Source of the DNA: Streptomyces anandii JCM 4720
GTDB lineage: Bacteria > Actinomycetota > Actinomycetes > Streptomycetales > Streptomycetaceae
Assembly: GCF_014650655.1 (NCBI RefSeq)
Contig: NZ_BMVJ01000005.1
Location: forward strand, 100,263-132,926
Reading direction: 5' to 3'
DNA length: 32,664 bases
Position numbers and translations under genes: made by a program. Of this stretch, positions 7,688 through 15,920 are shown in pieces. The notes under the pieces are model-generated. The model worked only from the letters and a program-made list of their open reading frames with translations, was not told where the DNA came from and did not search any database. Within the stretch, counting starts at the first letter, position 1. Every line of letters starts with the position of its first letter.

Positions 7688-7907
7688 CCCGCAGGCCGAC
7701 GCCGGCCGCCGCGCCTGGGTGGCCTGCCCGAACTGCGCCGCCCGCAGCGGCTGCGAGCGGTGCGAGCAGGGGCGCGGCTGCACGCGGCACTGGCGCTACC
7801 TGCTGTCGAACACCGGCAGCCTGCTGCATCTGCAGTGCCCGTCGTGCACGCATGTCTGGACGCACGAGACACACTTCGGCGCCACCCGTTCCCGCCGGCC
7901 CCGGTGA
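7674..7907 (+). CDS. Small zinc-ribbon-like protein
   Basis: A 77-residue protein with three Cys pairs: CPNC, CERC and a later CPSC, plus a further Cys in GRGCTRHW. The pattern suggests one or two structural zinc sites. No catalytic motif is visible. The chosen ATG at 7674 has AGAGGCGG upstream and overlaps the preceding gene by 14 nt; a GTG at 7647 in the same frame would add nine residues. Co-translation with the upstream small protein suggests a joint function, which is unknown. Confidence 0.6.
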   Translation: MLPLDPQADAGRRAWVACPNCAARSGCERCEQGRGCTRHWRYLLSNTGSLLHLQCPSCTHVWTHETHFGATRSRRPR

Positions 7908-7923
7908 ACCGCGCCCGCCGCTC

Positions 7924-10140
7924 TCACGCCTCCAGGTGGGGAAGACGCCGGTCGAGCCAGCCGGGGAGCCACCAGTTGGCCCGGCCGAGCAGGAACATGC
8001 TCGACGGCACGAGGACGAGCCGTACCAGTGTGGCGTCGAGGACGACACTGACGGCGAGGCCGAGGGCGAGCATCTTGACGACGACGGTCGGTGAGGCGCT
8101 GAAGGACAGGAAGACCGCGGTCATGATGAGGGCGGCGCTGGAGATGACGCGGCCCGTGCCCGCCAGCCCGGCGCCTACGGCACGCGTGTTGTCGGCTCCG
8201 GCGCGCCGGACGTCGGCGATCCGGGACAGCAGGAAGATCTCGTAGTCCATGGAGAGCCCGAAGACGATGGCGAACATCATCATCGGGACGTACGACTCGA
8301 TGGGCACCGGCTCGTGCAGCCCGAGCAGTCCGCCGCCCCAGCCCCATTGGAAGACGGCGGTGAGCACCCCGTAACTGGCCGCGGTGGTGGCCAGGTTGAG
8401 CAGGGCCGCCTTGAGCGGGATCACCAGGCTGCGGAAGACGGTCATCAGCAGCAGGAACGCCGCGGCGAGCACGGTGGCGACGATGACCGGCAGGCGCTGC
8501 CGGACGGTGTCGCGGAAGTCGGTCTGGGCGGCGGTGGCGCCGGTGACGTATCCGTGGGCGGTGGTGCCGCGCAGCGCGGTGGGCAGGGTGTCGTCGGTCA
8601 GACGGGTCACCAGGGCGCTCGTGGAAGCGTCCTGCGGGCCGTGGACCGGTGTGACGGTGCTGGTCAGGAGCCTGCCGTCGGGGCTGGGCCGAAACGCGGC
8701 GACCTCGGCGACGTCCGGAGCGGCCCGGAGCGTCTGTTGCAGGGCGGGTCCGAGGTCGCCTGCGCTGGAGTGGCCGGTGCCGAGGTCGACCACGACCGTC
8801 AGGGGAGCGTTGGCGCCCGGCCCGAAACCGGGGCCGCTCGCGTCGGCGACCAGGTCGTAGGCGGTGCGGCTGGTGGTCCCGGCCGGATCGGCGCTCGCGT
8901 CGACATGGCCCAGGCGCATCGACAGCGCGGGCACCGCGAGCAGGACCAGCACGGCGGTGCCCACGGCGAGGTAGCGCCAGGGGTGCCGGGCGACGCGGTC
9001 CGCGTGCCGGTGCCAGCCGTCGCGCTCGCCACCGGTCTCGGCGACGGGACGGCGCAGGGCGAACCGGTCGATGCGGCGGCCGGTCAGGCCGAGGGCGGCG
9101 GGTACGAGGGTCACGGCGGCGGTCGCGGTGACCGCCACGGCGAGGCAGGCGGCGAGGCCGAGCTTGCCGATGAACGTCAGCCCGGACGCGTACAGGCCGA
9201 GCATGGCCACGATGACGGTGACCGCGGCGACCAGCACGGCGCGTCCGCCGCTCGCCGTGGTGCGGGCGGCCGCGGTGGCCGGGTCCCGTCCGTCCATGAG
9301 TTCCTGACGGAAGCGGGTGGTCAGGAACAGGGCGTAGTCGATGCCCACGCCGAGACCGAGCATGGTGGCAAGGGTGGGGGCGGCGGTGGCGAAGGAGACG
9401 ACGCCGGCGACGACACCGACGACGCCCAGCCCGGTGCCGACCGCGACCAGTGCCGCAGTCAGAGGCAGCAGCGCCGCCAGGACGCTGCCGAACGCCAGGA
9501 GCAGCACGAGCAACGCGGCCGCCACACCGACGAGTTCGCTGGCCCGGTCGTCGGCGGGGGCCCTGGTGACCTGGTCGAGGTCACCGCCGTAGGCGACCTG
9601 GCGGTGGGCGTCGCGGGCGGGACGTGTCGCCTCGTCCAGTTGCCCGGTGTAGCCGTGCCCGAGGGTCCTCGCCTGGACGTCGAAGCGGACGGTGACGTAG
9701 GCGGTGCGGCCGTCGGCGCTGACCACCGGGTCGGAGACCGAGGTGACGTGCGGCAGGTGCGTCAGGCCGGACACCGAGCGGGTCACCGAGGGGTCGGAGG
9801 CCAGGGAGGCGCCGTCGCCGTGGAACACCACGCGGCCGCTCGCGGCGCCGGCGGCGGGTTCGTGGGCGGCGAGCAGATCGGCGCCGGTGCTGGACCGCGT
9901 GCCCGGCAGGCTCACCTGGTCGCTGAACGTGGGCGCCACGACGTGCCGGCCGGCCAGTGCCGCGAGCAGGGCCAGTATCCACGCGGCGATCACCACCACC
10001 GGACGGCGGGCGCACCAGCCGCCGAGCCGGGCCAGGCCGCCGGAGGGCGAGGCGGTGTCGGTGGAGTGCGGGGCGGTGCCGGCGGTGGTCGGCGCGGGCG
10101 CCGTGGTGCCGGACGGGGGTGCGGAAGCGGGTTCGGGCAC
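7924..10140 (-). CDS. MMPL/RND-family membrane transporter
   Basis: A 738-residue protein of the MMPL (MmpL/ActII-3-like) subgroup of RND exporters. The order is an N-terminal cytoplasmic tail, a first membrane helix at about residues 40-65, a periplasmic domain, five helices to about 360, then the same pattern repeated. The family motifs LGVGIDYALFLTTRFRQEL and FGLSMDYEIFLLSRI in the two halves carry the charged residues of the proton relay (GxxxDY). The start at 10140 (GTG) is chosen because GGAGG lies 6 nt upstream; an ATG at 10218 would run the coding region through the operator. It is divergent from a TetR gene around a 30-bp palindrome, so it is probably a regulated efflux pump for a lipid or hydrophobic drug. 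Confidence 0.93.
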   Translation of the reverse strand: MPEPASAPPSGTTAPAPTTAGTAPHSTDTASPSGGLARLGGWCARRPVVVIAAWILALLAALAGRHVVAPTFSDQVSLPGTRSSTGADLLAAHEPAAGAASGRVVFHGDGASLASDPSVTRSVSGLTHLPHVTSVSDPVVSADGRTAYVTVRFDVQARTLGHGYTGQLDEATRPARDAHRQVAYGGDLDQVTRAPADDRASELVGVAAALLVLLLAFGSVLAALLPLTAALVAVGTGLGVVGVVAGVVSFATAAPTLATMLGLGVGIDYALFLTTRFRQELMDGRDPATAAARTTASGGRAVLVAAVTVIVAMLGLYASGLTFIGKLGLAACLAVAVTATAAVTLVPAALGLTGRRIDRFALRRPVAETGGERDGWHRHADRVARHPWRYLAVGTAVLVLLAVPALSMRLGHVDASADPAGTTSRTAYDLVADASGPGFGPGANAPLTVVVDLGTGHSSAGDLGPALQQTLRAAPDVAEVAAFRPSPDGRLLTSTVTPVHGPQDASTSALVTRLTDDTLPTALRGTTAHGYVTGATAAQTDFRDTVRQRLPVIVATVLAAAFLLLMTVFRSLVIPLKAALLNLATTAASYGVLTAVFQWGWGGGLLGLHEPVPIESYVPMMMFAIVFGLSMDYEIFLLSRIADVRRAGADNTRAVGAGLAGTGRVISSAALIMTAVFLSFSASPTVVVKMLALGLAVSVVLDATLVRLVLVPSSMFLLGRANWWLPGWLDRRLPHLEA

Positions 10141-10196
10141 GGGAGGCCTCCGGCGAGGGGAGAGGGGGCTGCTGCCGAGCGACAGTAGACCGAAAG

Positions 10197-10226
10197 TGTC
10201 ATGAGTGCCATTTGGCATCGGTGACA
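10197..10226. promoter_or_regulatory. 30-bp two-tier palindrome, TetR operator
   Basis: Two nested inverted repeats share one centre: inner TGCCA-TT-TGGCA (10206-10217) and outer TGTCA (10197-10201) with TGACA (10222-10226). The element lies in the divergent promoter region of the TetR and MMPL genes, 15 nt upstream of the TetR start. Size and symmetry fit binding of one or two TetR dimers. Confidence 0.75.
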
Positions 10227-10241
10227 GTATATGCTGGAGCC

Positions 10242-10901
10242 ATGCCCACACCGCCCGCGTCGCCGGAGCCCCCCGACCCCTCACCGCAGCCGCCCGCCGC
10301 GCCCCCGGGCCTGCGCGAGCGCAAGAAGGACGCGACTCGCCGCCGGCTGCGCGCCTGCGCGGCCCGCCTCTTCGCCGAACGGGGCTTCACCGAGACGACC
10401 GTCGCGGACATCGCCGCCTGCGCCGACGTCTCCACGCGCACGTTCTTCCGCTACTACGACAGCAAGGAGGATCTGCTCCTGCCCGACGGAGTGGAACTCT
10501 TCGCGGCGGTCGAGCGGGCGCTCGCCCAGCGCCCGGCGGACGAGCCGCCCCTCGACGCCGTCCACCACGCGCTGCTCGCGGCGGCCGAGCCGTTCCGGAA
10601 CACCAGCCTGACCGCCCTCACCCACCCCCTGGACGGGACCGAGCACCTGATCGCGGCCCGTCTGATCCAGGCCTTCGCCGAGTTCGAGGAGCGGCTGACC
10701 CGGCTCGTCCTGGACCGCCTGCCCGAGGGGACGCCCGACGCCGACCTGCACGCCGCGGTGGTCGCCGGCGCGGCCCTCGGGACCGTCCGCGCCGTGCTGC
10801 GCACCCAGCGCGGGCGCCGCGCCGCCGGCACCCACCGTCCGGACGTGATGCTTCCCCGGGCCTTCGAGATCCTGCGACAGATCGGACACACCGCCCCATG
10901 A
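10242..10901 (+). CDS. TetR-family transcriptional regulator
   Basis: A 219-residue regulator. After a Pro-rich tail of about 22 residues, the TetR helix-turn-helix is clear: LFAERGFTETTVADIAACAD followed by VSTRTFFRYYDSKEDLL. The all-helical C-terminal domain would bind a ligand. A short GGAG precedes the ATG. It is divergent from the MMPL transporter and shares the symmetric operator at 10197-10226, so it most likely represses the pump and itself. Its stop overlaps the next gene's ATG (ATGA), so the LmeA-like protein is probably part of the same regulon. Confidence 0.9.
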   Translation: MPTPPASPEPPDPSPQPPAAPPGLRERKKDATRRRLRACAARLFAERGFTETTVADIAACADVSTRTFFRYYDSKEDLLLPDGVELFAAVERALAQRPADEPPLDAVHHALLAAAEPFRNTSLTALTHPLDGTEHLIAARLIQAFAEFEERLTRLVLDRLPEGTPDADLHAAVVAGAALGTVRAVLRTQRGRRAAGTHRPDVMLPRAFEILRQIGHTAP

Positions 10902-11659
10902 GACGCCCGCGCCTCCTCGTCGCCGTCTCGGCGGTCGCCGTCGTCACGGCGTCGCTGGCCGGTGCCGATGCCCTGGTCACCCACCGCGCCGAACAGCGCA
11001 TCGGCCGTGCGGTCGCCTGCCGGCTCGCCCCCGTGGGCGACGTGGACGCCGCCCTCGACAGCCCGCTCGCCGCGGTGCGCCTGCTGAACGGCGGCGTCGG
11101 GGACGTGGACGTGCGCGCCGAGCACCTGGAGCGCCAGGGCATGTCCATGAGCCTGCGCGCCCATCTGCGCGGGGTGCGGACCGACGGCACCACCCGTGGC
11201 GGCGACGCGGTCGTGACCGTTCCCTACGACCAGCTGGCCGGGCGCCTCGGGCGCACCGACCGTACCGGCGCCACGGACTGGAAACTCGGTGGCGACGGCA
11301 AGGGCCTGACGCTCACCGCGGCGGCCGGGCCCCTCGGGCTGCCGGTGACCGTCCACGCGGGCGTGGCGATACGGTCCGGGTCACTCGTCGTCACCCCGAC
11401 CGCGGCCACCTTCCTCGGCCGTACAGTCCCGGTCGACGCGCTGCCCGCGGGCACGGGCGACAGCGCGGCGGCCGAGCGCCTCAAGCCACGGTCCTACCCG
11501 CTCTCCGGGCTGCCCGCCGGCGTCCGGGCCACCGGCGCGCACGCCGGCGACTCGGGCCTCACGGTCCGCCTCGCCCTGCCGTCCGGCTCCGCGGCGGGGT
11601 CCGCCTCCGGCTCCGGCGGGGGCCGGCAGGGCACAGCCGGCGGGTGCGCGGCGGTGTGA
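10898..11659 (+). CDS. DUF2993/LmeA-family lipid-binding protein
   Basis: A 253-residue protein with an N-terminal signal or anchor helix (LLVAVSAVAVVTASLAGADA) and the DUF2993 pattern: an Ala/Glu-rich helix (AEQRIGRAVACRL), then SPLAAVRLLNGGVGDVDVRA in place of the usual GFPFL segment. LmeA in mycobacteria is a periplasmic phospholipid-binding protein that supports lipomannan elongation and MmpL-linked envelope transport. The ATGA overlap with the TetR gene and the divergent MMPL pump make a similar envelope-lipid role plausible. The Gly/Ser-rich C-terminus is low-complexity. Confidence 0.75.
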   Translation: MRRPRLLVAVSAVAVVTASLAGADALVTHRAEQRIGRAVACRLAPVGDVDAALDSPLAAVRLLNGGVGDVDVRAEHLERQGMSMSLRAHLRGVRTDGTTRGGDAVVTVPYDQLAGRLGRTDRTGATDWKLGGDGKGLTLTAAAGPLGLPVTVHAGVAIRSGSLVVTPTAATFLGRTVPVDALPAGTGDSAAAERLKPRSYPLSGLPAGVRATGAHAGDSGLTVRLALPSGSAAGSASGSGGGRQGTAGGCAAV

Positions 11660-11677
11660 CCCCGGCTCCGGGCCGTC

Positions 11678-12649
11678 TCACCGATCGTCGCGCCCGCGCC
11701 CGCTCTGTCCGTGCCCGCTCTGTCCGTGCCCGCTCGGTCCCTGTTCTGCCTGCCCGTCACCGCCCTGCCCGTCACCGCCCTGCCCGTGCTCGCTCCGTCC
11801 GCTCTCGCCCGTCAGGAGCGGGGAGCGGGTCAGGATCACGACGCCGGTGGCCACGACGGCCGCCGCGACGACCGACAGCACGATGTAGACGCCGCCGCGC
11901 ACCGCCTCGCCGAAGACGAAGACGCCCCACATGATCGCGACGACCGGGTCGGCCATGGTCAGGCCCGGCTGGGTGGCCAGCAGCCGCCCCGCCTGCATCG
12001 CGGACTGCAGCAGGAACATCGCCCCGGCGCCGGCCACGATCATGGCGTAGAGCTGCCAGCTGGTGAACAGCGCCGCGAACCCTTGAGTGAACTGCACCGT
12101 CAGACCCTTGATCAGGGCCGCCGTGAACCCGAAGGTGCACCCGGTCGCCACCCCCAGCAGCGCCGCCTTCCGAGCGCCCGGTCCGGCGAGGCTCGCCCAC
12201 ACCACGAGGGCGGCGACCACCGCCACGTTGACCCCGGACGCGACCGCCCAGAGCAGTCCGCCCACGTCCGTGGTGGACCCGCTGGACGGGGAGAGGAAGA
12301 ACAGCAGCCCGGCCAGCCCGGCGGCCATCAGCGCCGACGCGCCCCACTCCCTCAGGCCGAGTCCGCTCCTGAACACCAGCGACGCCAGCAGCAGGGTCGC
12401 CGGCAGTTCCATCACCAGCACCGGCTGCACCACCGACAGCTCGCCGTGGCTGAGTGCCGTGGCCTGCAGAAGGAACCCGGCGATGATCGAGAGGATGCCG
12501 GCGAGCCAGACGGGCCGGTGCAGCAGATGCCAGATCAGCCGCAGGCTCAGGCTCTCGCTCTCCGGACGGTCCCGGGCCGCCTTGCGCTGCAGCACCGAGG
12601 CCAGCGCGTTCGCGACCGCCGCGAGCAGGGCGAGCAGAACACTCAGCAC
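11678..12649 (-). CDS. EamA/DMT-superfamily transporter
   Basis: A 323-residue integral membrane protein with about nine to ten hydrophobic helices in two EamA-like halves. The start resembles Streptomyces DMT permeases: VLSVLLALLAAVANALASVL then QRKAARD. Substrate unknown; relatives export small metabolites. The GTG at 12649 is the only start that fits the family N-terminus, although no clear ribosome site is present; upstream in-frame sequence is Arg/Pro-rich and unlikely to be translated. The last 45 residues are a hydrophilic Gly/Gln/Ser/His tail made of short repeats, which is unusual. Confidence 0.82.
   Translation of the reverse strand: MLSVLLALLAAVANALASVLQRKAARDRPESESLSLRLIWHLLHRPVWLAGILSIIAGFLLQATALSHGELSVVQPVLVMELPATLLLASLVFRSGLGLREWGASALMAAGLAGLLFFLSPSSGSTTDVGGLLWAVASGVNVAVVAALVVWASLAGPGARKAALLGVATGCTFGFTAALIKGLTVQFTQGFAALFTSWQLYAMIVAGAGAMFLLQSAMQAGRLLATQPGLTMADPVVAIMWGVFVFGEAVRGGVYIVLSVVAAAVVATGVVILTRSPLLTGESGRSEHGQGGDGQGGDGQAEQGPSGHGQSGHGQSGRGRDDR
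11696..11800 (-). repeat. Short tandem repeats encoding the DMT transporter tail
   Basis: The DNA holds runs of near-identical 12-15 nt units (GCTCTGTCCGTGCCC type and GTCACCGCCCTGCCC type). They encode GHGQSGHGQSG and GGDGQGGDGQ in the transporter C-terminus. The array is likely length-variable between strains. Confidence 0.7.
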
Positions 12650-12927
12650 GGCGCGAGGACGAGCCGGGAGGACCGGACGCGGCGGTCGCGGGATTCCGGC
12701 GCGGGGGCGAGTGGGAACACGTGCGCTCCTCCGCGCGGTGGCCGGCGGGACGTGACCCGGGCGGGCCCGTGCCCTCAGTACACGGCGCGGCCCGGTGACC
12801 CGCAACCGGGACACGGACCGCAGGTGAGATGAGTGAGGCGCATGGGGGTGGGGTAGGCGCCCGGACCGGACATTCCGTTCAGCCGCACCCCGGTGGGCTG
12901 TGAGGGATGCGAAGGAAGGAGAGATCA

Positions 12928-13242
12928 ATGAGGATGCTGATGCGACGCCTGGCGACCGTGGGCCTGCCGGCGGTGACCGCGGGCGGGATGCTGCTGGCCA
13001 CCGGCGGCTCCGCCGCGGCGGCGGCCACCCCTGCGACCGTCCCTGCTGCGACGACCCCTGCTACGACCGCCCCGGCAGCCGCCGGCCACCATTCCTCCCC
13101 ACGGCAACCCGCACACCAGCACATCGACCCCTGGGTGGCCGGGCAGCTGGCGGAGTTCGAGCCGGCCCTGGCGAAGCGGGCGGCGGTGTTCGACCCCTGG
13201 GTCAAGGACCAGCTCGCGCTGTTCCCGCCGAGCACCCGGTGA
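12928..13242 (+). CDS. Small secreted protein with duplicated DPWV-QLA motif
   Basis: A 104-residue protein. A signal peptide (MRRLATVGLPAVTAGGMLLA then small residues to about residue 32) is followed by an Ala/Thr/Pro linker and a short C-terminal domain with two copies of one motif: IDPWVAGQLAEF and FDPWVKDQLALF, 22 residues apart. The ATG at 12928 sits 7 nt behind AAGGAGAG; an ATG at 12907 is possible but has no ribosome site. There are no Cys residues. I do not recognise the family. It stands alone next to the DMT transporter gene. Confidence 0.75.
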   Translation: MRMLMRRLATVGLPAVTAGGMLLATGGSAAAAATPATVPAATTPATTAPAAAGHHSSPRQPAHQHIDPWVAGQLAEFEPALAKRAAVFDPWVKDQLALFPPSTR

Positions 13243-13290
13243 GTTTGCGCCTACGCGGTCACCCGGAGGGTCACGCGCGTGCCGCCGGCC

Positions 13291-13734
13291 TCACCGGCCA
13301 GGCAGCCGCGTCGTGATCTCCTGCAGCACCCAGCCGTTGCCGTCCGGATCGCTGAACGAGGCGAACGAGCCGTAGCTCTGGCGCTCCGGGTCCGGACCGG
13401 GCACCCGGCCCTCGGTCCCGGCGCGGTGGAACACCCCGCCCGCGTCGTGGAACACCTCGGACACGTCGACCCCGCGGCCGGCCACCTCGGCCCGCGCCGT
13501 CTCGATGTCGGGTACGACGAGATGCAGGCCCTCGGCCGAGCCCGGCGCCGCAGACGTCAGCCCGGTGCCGAAGATGACCGAGCACGGGGAGCCCGGCGGG
13601 GTCACCTGTACCACGCGGAAGTCGTCGCCCTTGGCGACGTCGGCGTCCAGCCGCCATCCCAGGCCCTCGTAGAAGTCCTTGGCGCGGTCGACGTCGGCGA
13701 CCGGGATCACCACGACCTCGAGTCTCATGTCCAT
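13291..13734 (-). CDS. VOC-family (glyoxalase/dioxygenase fold) protein
   Basis: A 147-residue protein with the two beta-alpha-beta-beta-beta halves of the vicinal oxygen chelate fold: LEVVVIPVADVDRAKDFYEG, then LGWRLDADV at the front and GSFASFSDPDGNGWVLQEIT at the end. Metal-binding residues would be His/Glu positions such as H98 and the terminal Glu in LQEIT. Members act as glyoxalases, dioxygenases or antibiotic-binding resistance proteins; the substrate here is unknown. ATG at 13734 or 13728 could be the start. It lies tandem to the muconolactone-isomerase-like gene on the same strand. Confidence 0.85.
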   Translation of the reverse strand: MDMRLEVVVIPVADVDRAKDFYEGLGWRLDADVAKGDDFRVVQVTPPGSPCSVIFGTGLTSAAPGSAEGLHLVVPDIETARAEVAGRGVDVSEVFHDAGGVFHRAGTEGRVPGPDPERQSYGSFASFSDPDGNGWVLQEITTRLPGR

Positions 13735-13840
13735 GGCGGACCGGTTTCCTCTCGCTGTGGGTCCCCGAGACCTCAGACCATCCTGCGCGGTGCCGTGGCC
13801 CGCCGCAGCCCGGCGGCCGCCCGGTGCACGGGCCGAGCCG

Positions 13841-14143
13841 TCACCCCGTGTCCCAGGCCCTGCCGGGGTCGTTCGGGTGGGACTCCAGCGGGGTGACGGT
13901 GAGGGTCATCCAGGGACGCAGCGGCAGCGTGCCGAGCACCTTCTCCTGGAGTTCGGTCTCGTCCTCGGCCCGCCAGACGCCGATGCTGCGCAGCTCTCCC
14001 ACCGGGCGCCACAGGCGCGCCAGATGACCGCTGCCGGCCAGTTCCCTCGCGCGGACCGCCTCGGCGGCCCTGCGCCGTGCGACCTCCTCCTCGGCGGTGC
14101 CCTCCGGGACGGTGGTGGTGATCTCGACCAGGAACTCTCGCAT
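13841..14143 (-). CDS. Muconolactone delta-isomerase-like protein
   Basis: A 100-residue ferredoxin-like alpha/beta protein. The start MREFLVEITTTVPEG, the middle GHLARLWRPVGELRSIGVWR and the end LPLRPWMTLTVTPLESHPND follow the muconolactone isomerase (CatC) pattern closely, including the conserved Pro-Trp-Met. CatC works in the catechol branch of the beta-ketoadipate pathway, but no other pathway gene is nearby, so this copy may act on another lactone. The ATG has GGAG 6 nt upstream. Confidence 0.82.
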   Translation of the reverse strand: MREFLVEITTTVPEGTAEEEVARRRAAEAVRARELAGSGHLARLWRPVGELRSIGVWRAEDETELQEKVLGTLPLRPWMTLTVTPLESHPNDPGRAWDTG

Positions 14144-14300
14144 GGTGCCGCTCCGTTCTGCCGTGCCCGGCGCCGACCCGCTCCATTCTCCGCCGACGGG
14201 CCGGGTCCGCGACCGGGCACTATCGTGAATGCGGCGCGGCCGCCGCATCCGACGGCACCACGGCCGGTCACCGCACCCCAGGGCATCGGGAGGCACCCGC

Positions 14301-15776
14301 ATGGCAGCGACCGTGGACCCGGACCGCTCGGCGTGGGACGTGATCGTCCTCGGCGGCGCCGCGGCGGGCGAGAACGCCGCCCAGTACGCGAGTCAGTTCT
14401 CCGGGCTGTCCTCGGTGCTGGTCGAGGACGCCCTGCTCGGCGGCGAGTGCTCGTACTGGGCGTGCATGCCCAGCAAGGCCCTGCTGCGGCCGGTCGAGGT
14501 GGTCGACGCGGCCGCCCATCTGCCGGGCGTCACGGCCGAGTTGAGAGCCGCCGAGGTCCTCGCCCGGCGGGACCGCGTGATCAATCACCTCGACGACGGC
14601 TCGCAGGTGTCGTGGGCCCTGGGCGCCGGCATCGACGTCGTACGCGGCTACGGACGGCTCGCGGGGGAGCGCACCGTCGACGTGACCCGCCCGGACGGTT
14701 CGGTCCGGACGCTGACGGCCCGCCACGCCGTGGTCGTCGACACCGGCTCCCGCGCGGCCGTGCCGGACGTCCCCGGGCTGCGCGCGGCCCTGCCGTGGAC
14801 CTCGCGCGACGTGACCACGATGCGCGAGGTGCCGCGCCGGGTGGTGGTCCTCGGCGGCGGCGTGGTCGCCTGCGAGTCGGCCACCTGGCTGCGCGGGCTG
14901 GGCGCGAGCGAGGTGTCGGTGGTGCACCGCGGCGACCGGCTGCTGTCCCGGCAGGAGCCCTTCGCGGGCGAACTCGTCGGCGAGGCGCTGCGCGAAGCGG
15001 GCGTACGGCTGCTGCCGGGGCGGAACTTCACCCGGGTGAAGCGGTCGGATCCGGCCGGCACCGGGCACGGCCGCGTCCACGGCGGCGAGGTCACCGTGAC
15101 GCTCGACGACGGCACGGTCCTCGTCGCGGACGAACTGGTCGTTGCCACCGGGCGGGTGCCCGACACCGAGGACATCGGACTGGACACCGTGGGCCTGGAC
15201 CCCGGCGGGAACCTCCCCGTGGACGACCACCAGTGCGTGCGAGGAGTGGCGGGCGACTGGCTCTACGCCGTGGGCGACGTGTGCGGCCGCGCGCTGCTCA
15301 CGCACATGGGCAAGTACCAGGCCCGCATCGCGGGCGAGGTCATCGCCGCACGCGCCCGGGGCGCCGCCGAGCTCCCCTCCTCCGCCGCCGGGCACGTCGG
15401 GCTGCCCCAGGTCGTCTTCACCGACCCGGAGGTCGGCAGCGCCGGGATGACGGAGGCGCAGGCGCGCGAGGCCGGCGTCGACGTGGAGGTCGTCGAGTAC
15501 GACCTCGCCGCGCTCGCCGGGACGTATGTCCTGCGCGAGGACTACCGCGGGCGCGCCAAACTCGTCGTCGACCGCGCGAGCGACACGGTGGTGGGGGCGA
15601 CGTTCGCCGGGGCGGGCATCGCCGAACTCGTGCACTCGGCGACCACGGCGATCGTGGGCAGGATCCCCGTGTCCACCCTGTGGCACGTGGTGCCGAGCTA
15701 TCCGACGGTCAGCGAGATCTGGCTGCGGCTGCTGGAGACCCTCCGCGCCCGGCGCCACGAAGCGGGGCGGGAGTGA
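14301..15776 (+). CDS. Pyridine nucleotide-disulfide oxidoreductase homologue lacking the catalytic His
   Basis: A 491-residue flavoprotein of the dihydrolipoamide dehydrogenase/mercuric reductase family. An FAD Rossmann motif (VLGGAAAGENAAQ), the redox disulfide Cys50-Cys55 in GGECSYWACMPSKAL, the NAD(P) motif VVLGGGVVACESATW, the second FAD motif WLYAVGDVCGRALLTH and the C-terminal dimerisation domain are all present. The usual C-terminal HPTxxE is YPTVSE here, so the base that normally pairs with Glu472 is Tyr467. This is typical of quinone- or dye-reducing relatives rather than true lipoamide dehydrogenases. A GGGAGG ribosome site supports the start. It is divergent from the muconolactone-isomerase-like gene. 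Confidence 0.9.
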   Translation: MAATVDPDRSAWDVIVLGGAAAGENAAQYASQFSGLSSVLVEDALLGGECSYWACMPSKALLRPVEVVDAAAHLPGVTAELRAAEVLARRDRVINHLDDGSQVSWALGAGIDVVRGYGRLAGERTVDVTRPDGSVRTLTARHAVVVDTGSRAAVPDVPGLRAALPWTSRDVTTMREVPRRVVVLGGGVVACESATWLRGLGASEVSVVHRGDRLLSRQEPFAGELVGEALREAGVRLLPGRNFTRVKRSDPAGTGHGRVHGGEVTVTLDDGTVLVADELVVATGRVPDTEDIGLDTVGLDPGGNLPVDDHQCVRGVAGDWLYAVGDVCGRALLTHMGKYQARIAGEVIAARARGAAELPSSAAGHVGLPQVVFTDPEVGSAGMTEAQAREAGVDVEVVEYDLAALAGTYVLREDYRGRAKLVVDRASDTVVGATFAGAGIAELVHSATTAIVGRIPVSTLWHVVPSYPTVSEIWLRLLETLRARRHEAGRE

Positions 15777-15795
15777 CCATGCCGACCGGGGGCGG

Positions 15796-15811
15796 GCCGG
15801 CGTTGGCCGGC
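15796..15811. terminator. Short GC hairpin after the oxidoreductase gene
   Basis: GCCGGC-GTTG-GCCGGC forms a 6-bp all-GC stem with a 4-nt loop, 20 nt after the oxidoreductase stop and between convergent genes. There is no T-run, which is common for Streptomyces terminators, but short GC stems also arise by chance in this DNA. Confidence 0.3.
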
Positions 15812-15920
15812 GGCGCGCGCAGCTCGGCACGGACCGGGTGATGGCCTGGCGCCGGGCCCTGGCGTCCGCTGCGCGCGGCGGCGCCGGCGGCGCAGGAGGG
15901 CGGGGCGCGCCCGGCCCGTC

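Noticed and set aside
10141..10218. ATG at 10218 as the start of the MMPL transporter
   Set aside because: It would place the operator within the coding region and has a poor ribosome site; the GTG at 10140 has GGAGG at 6 nt.
15777..15920. Possible small gene in the gap after the oxidoreductase
   Set aside because: Frames there have no ribosome site and only low-complexity Ala/Gly/Arg content.
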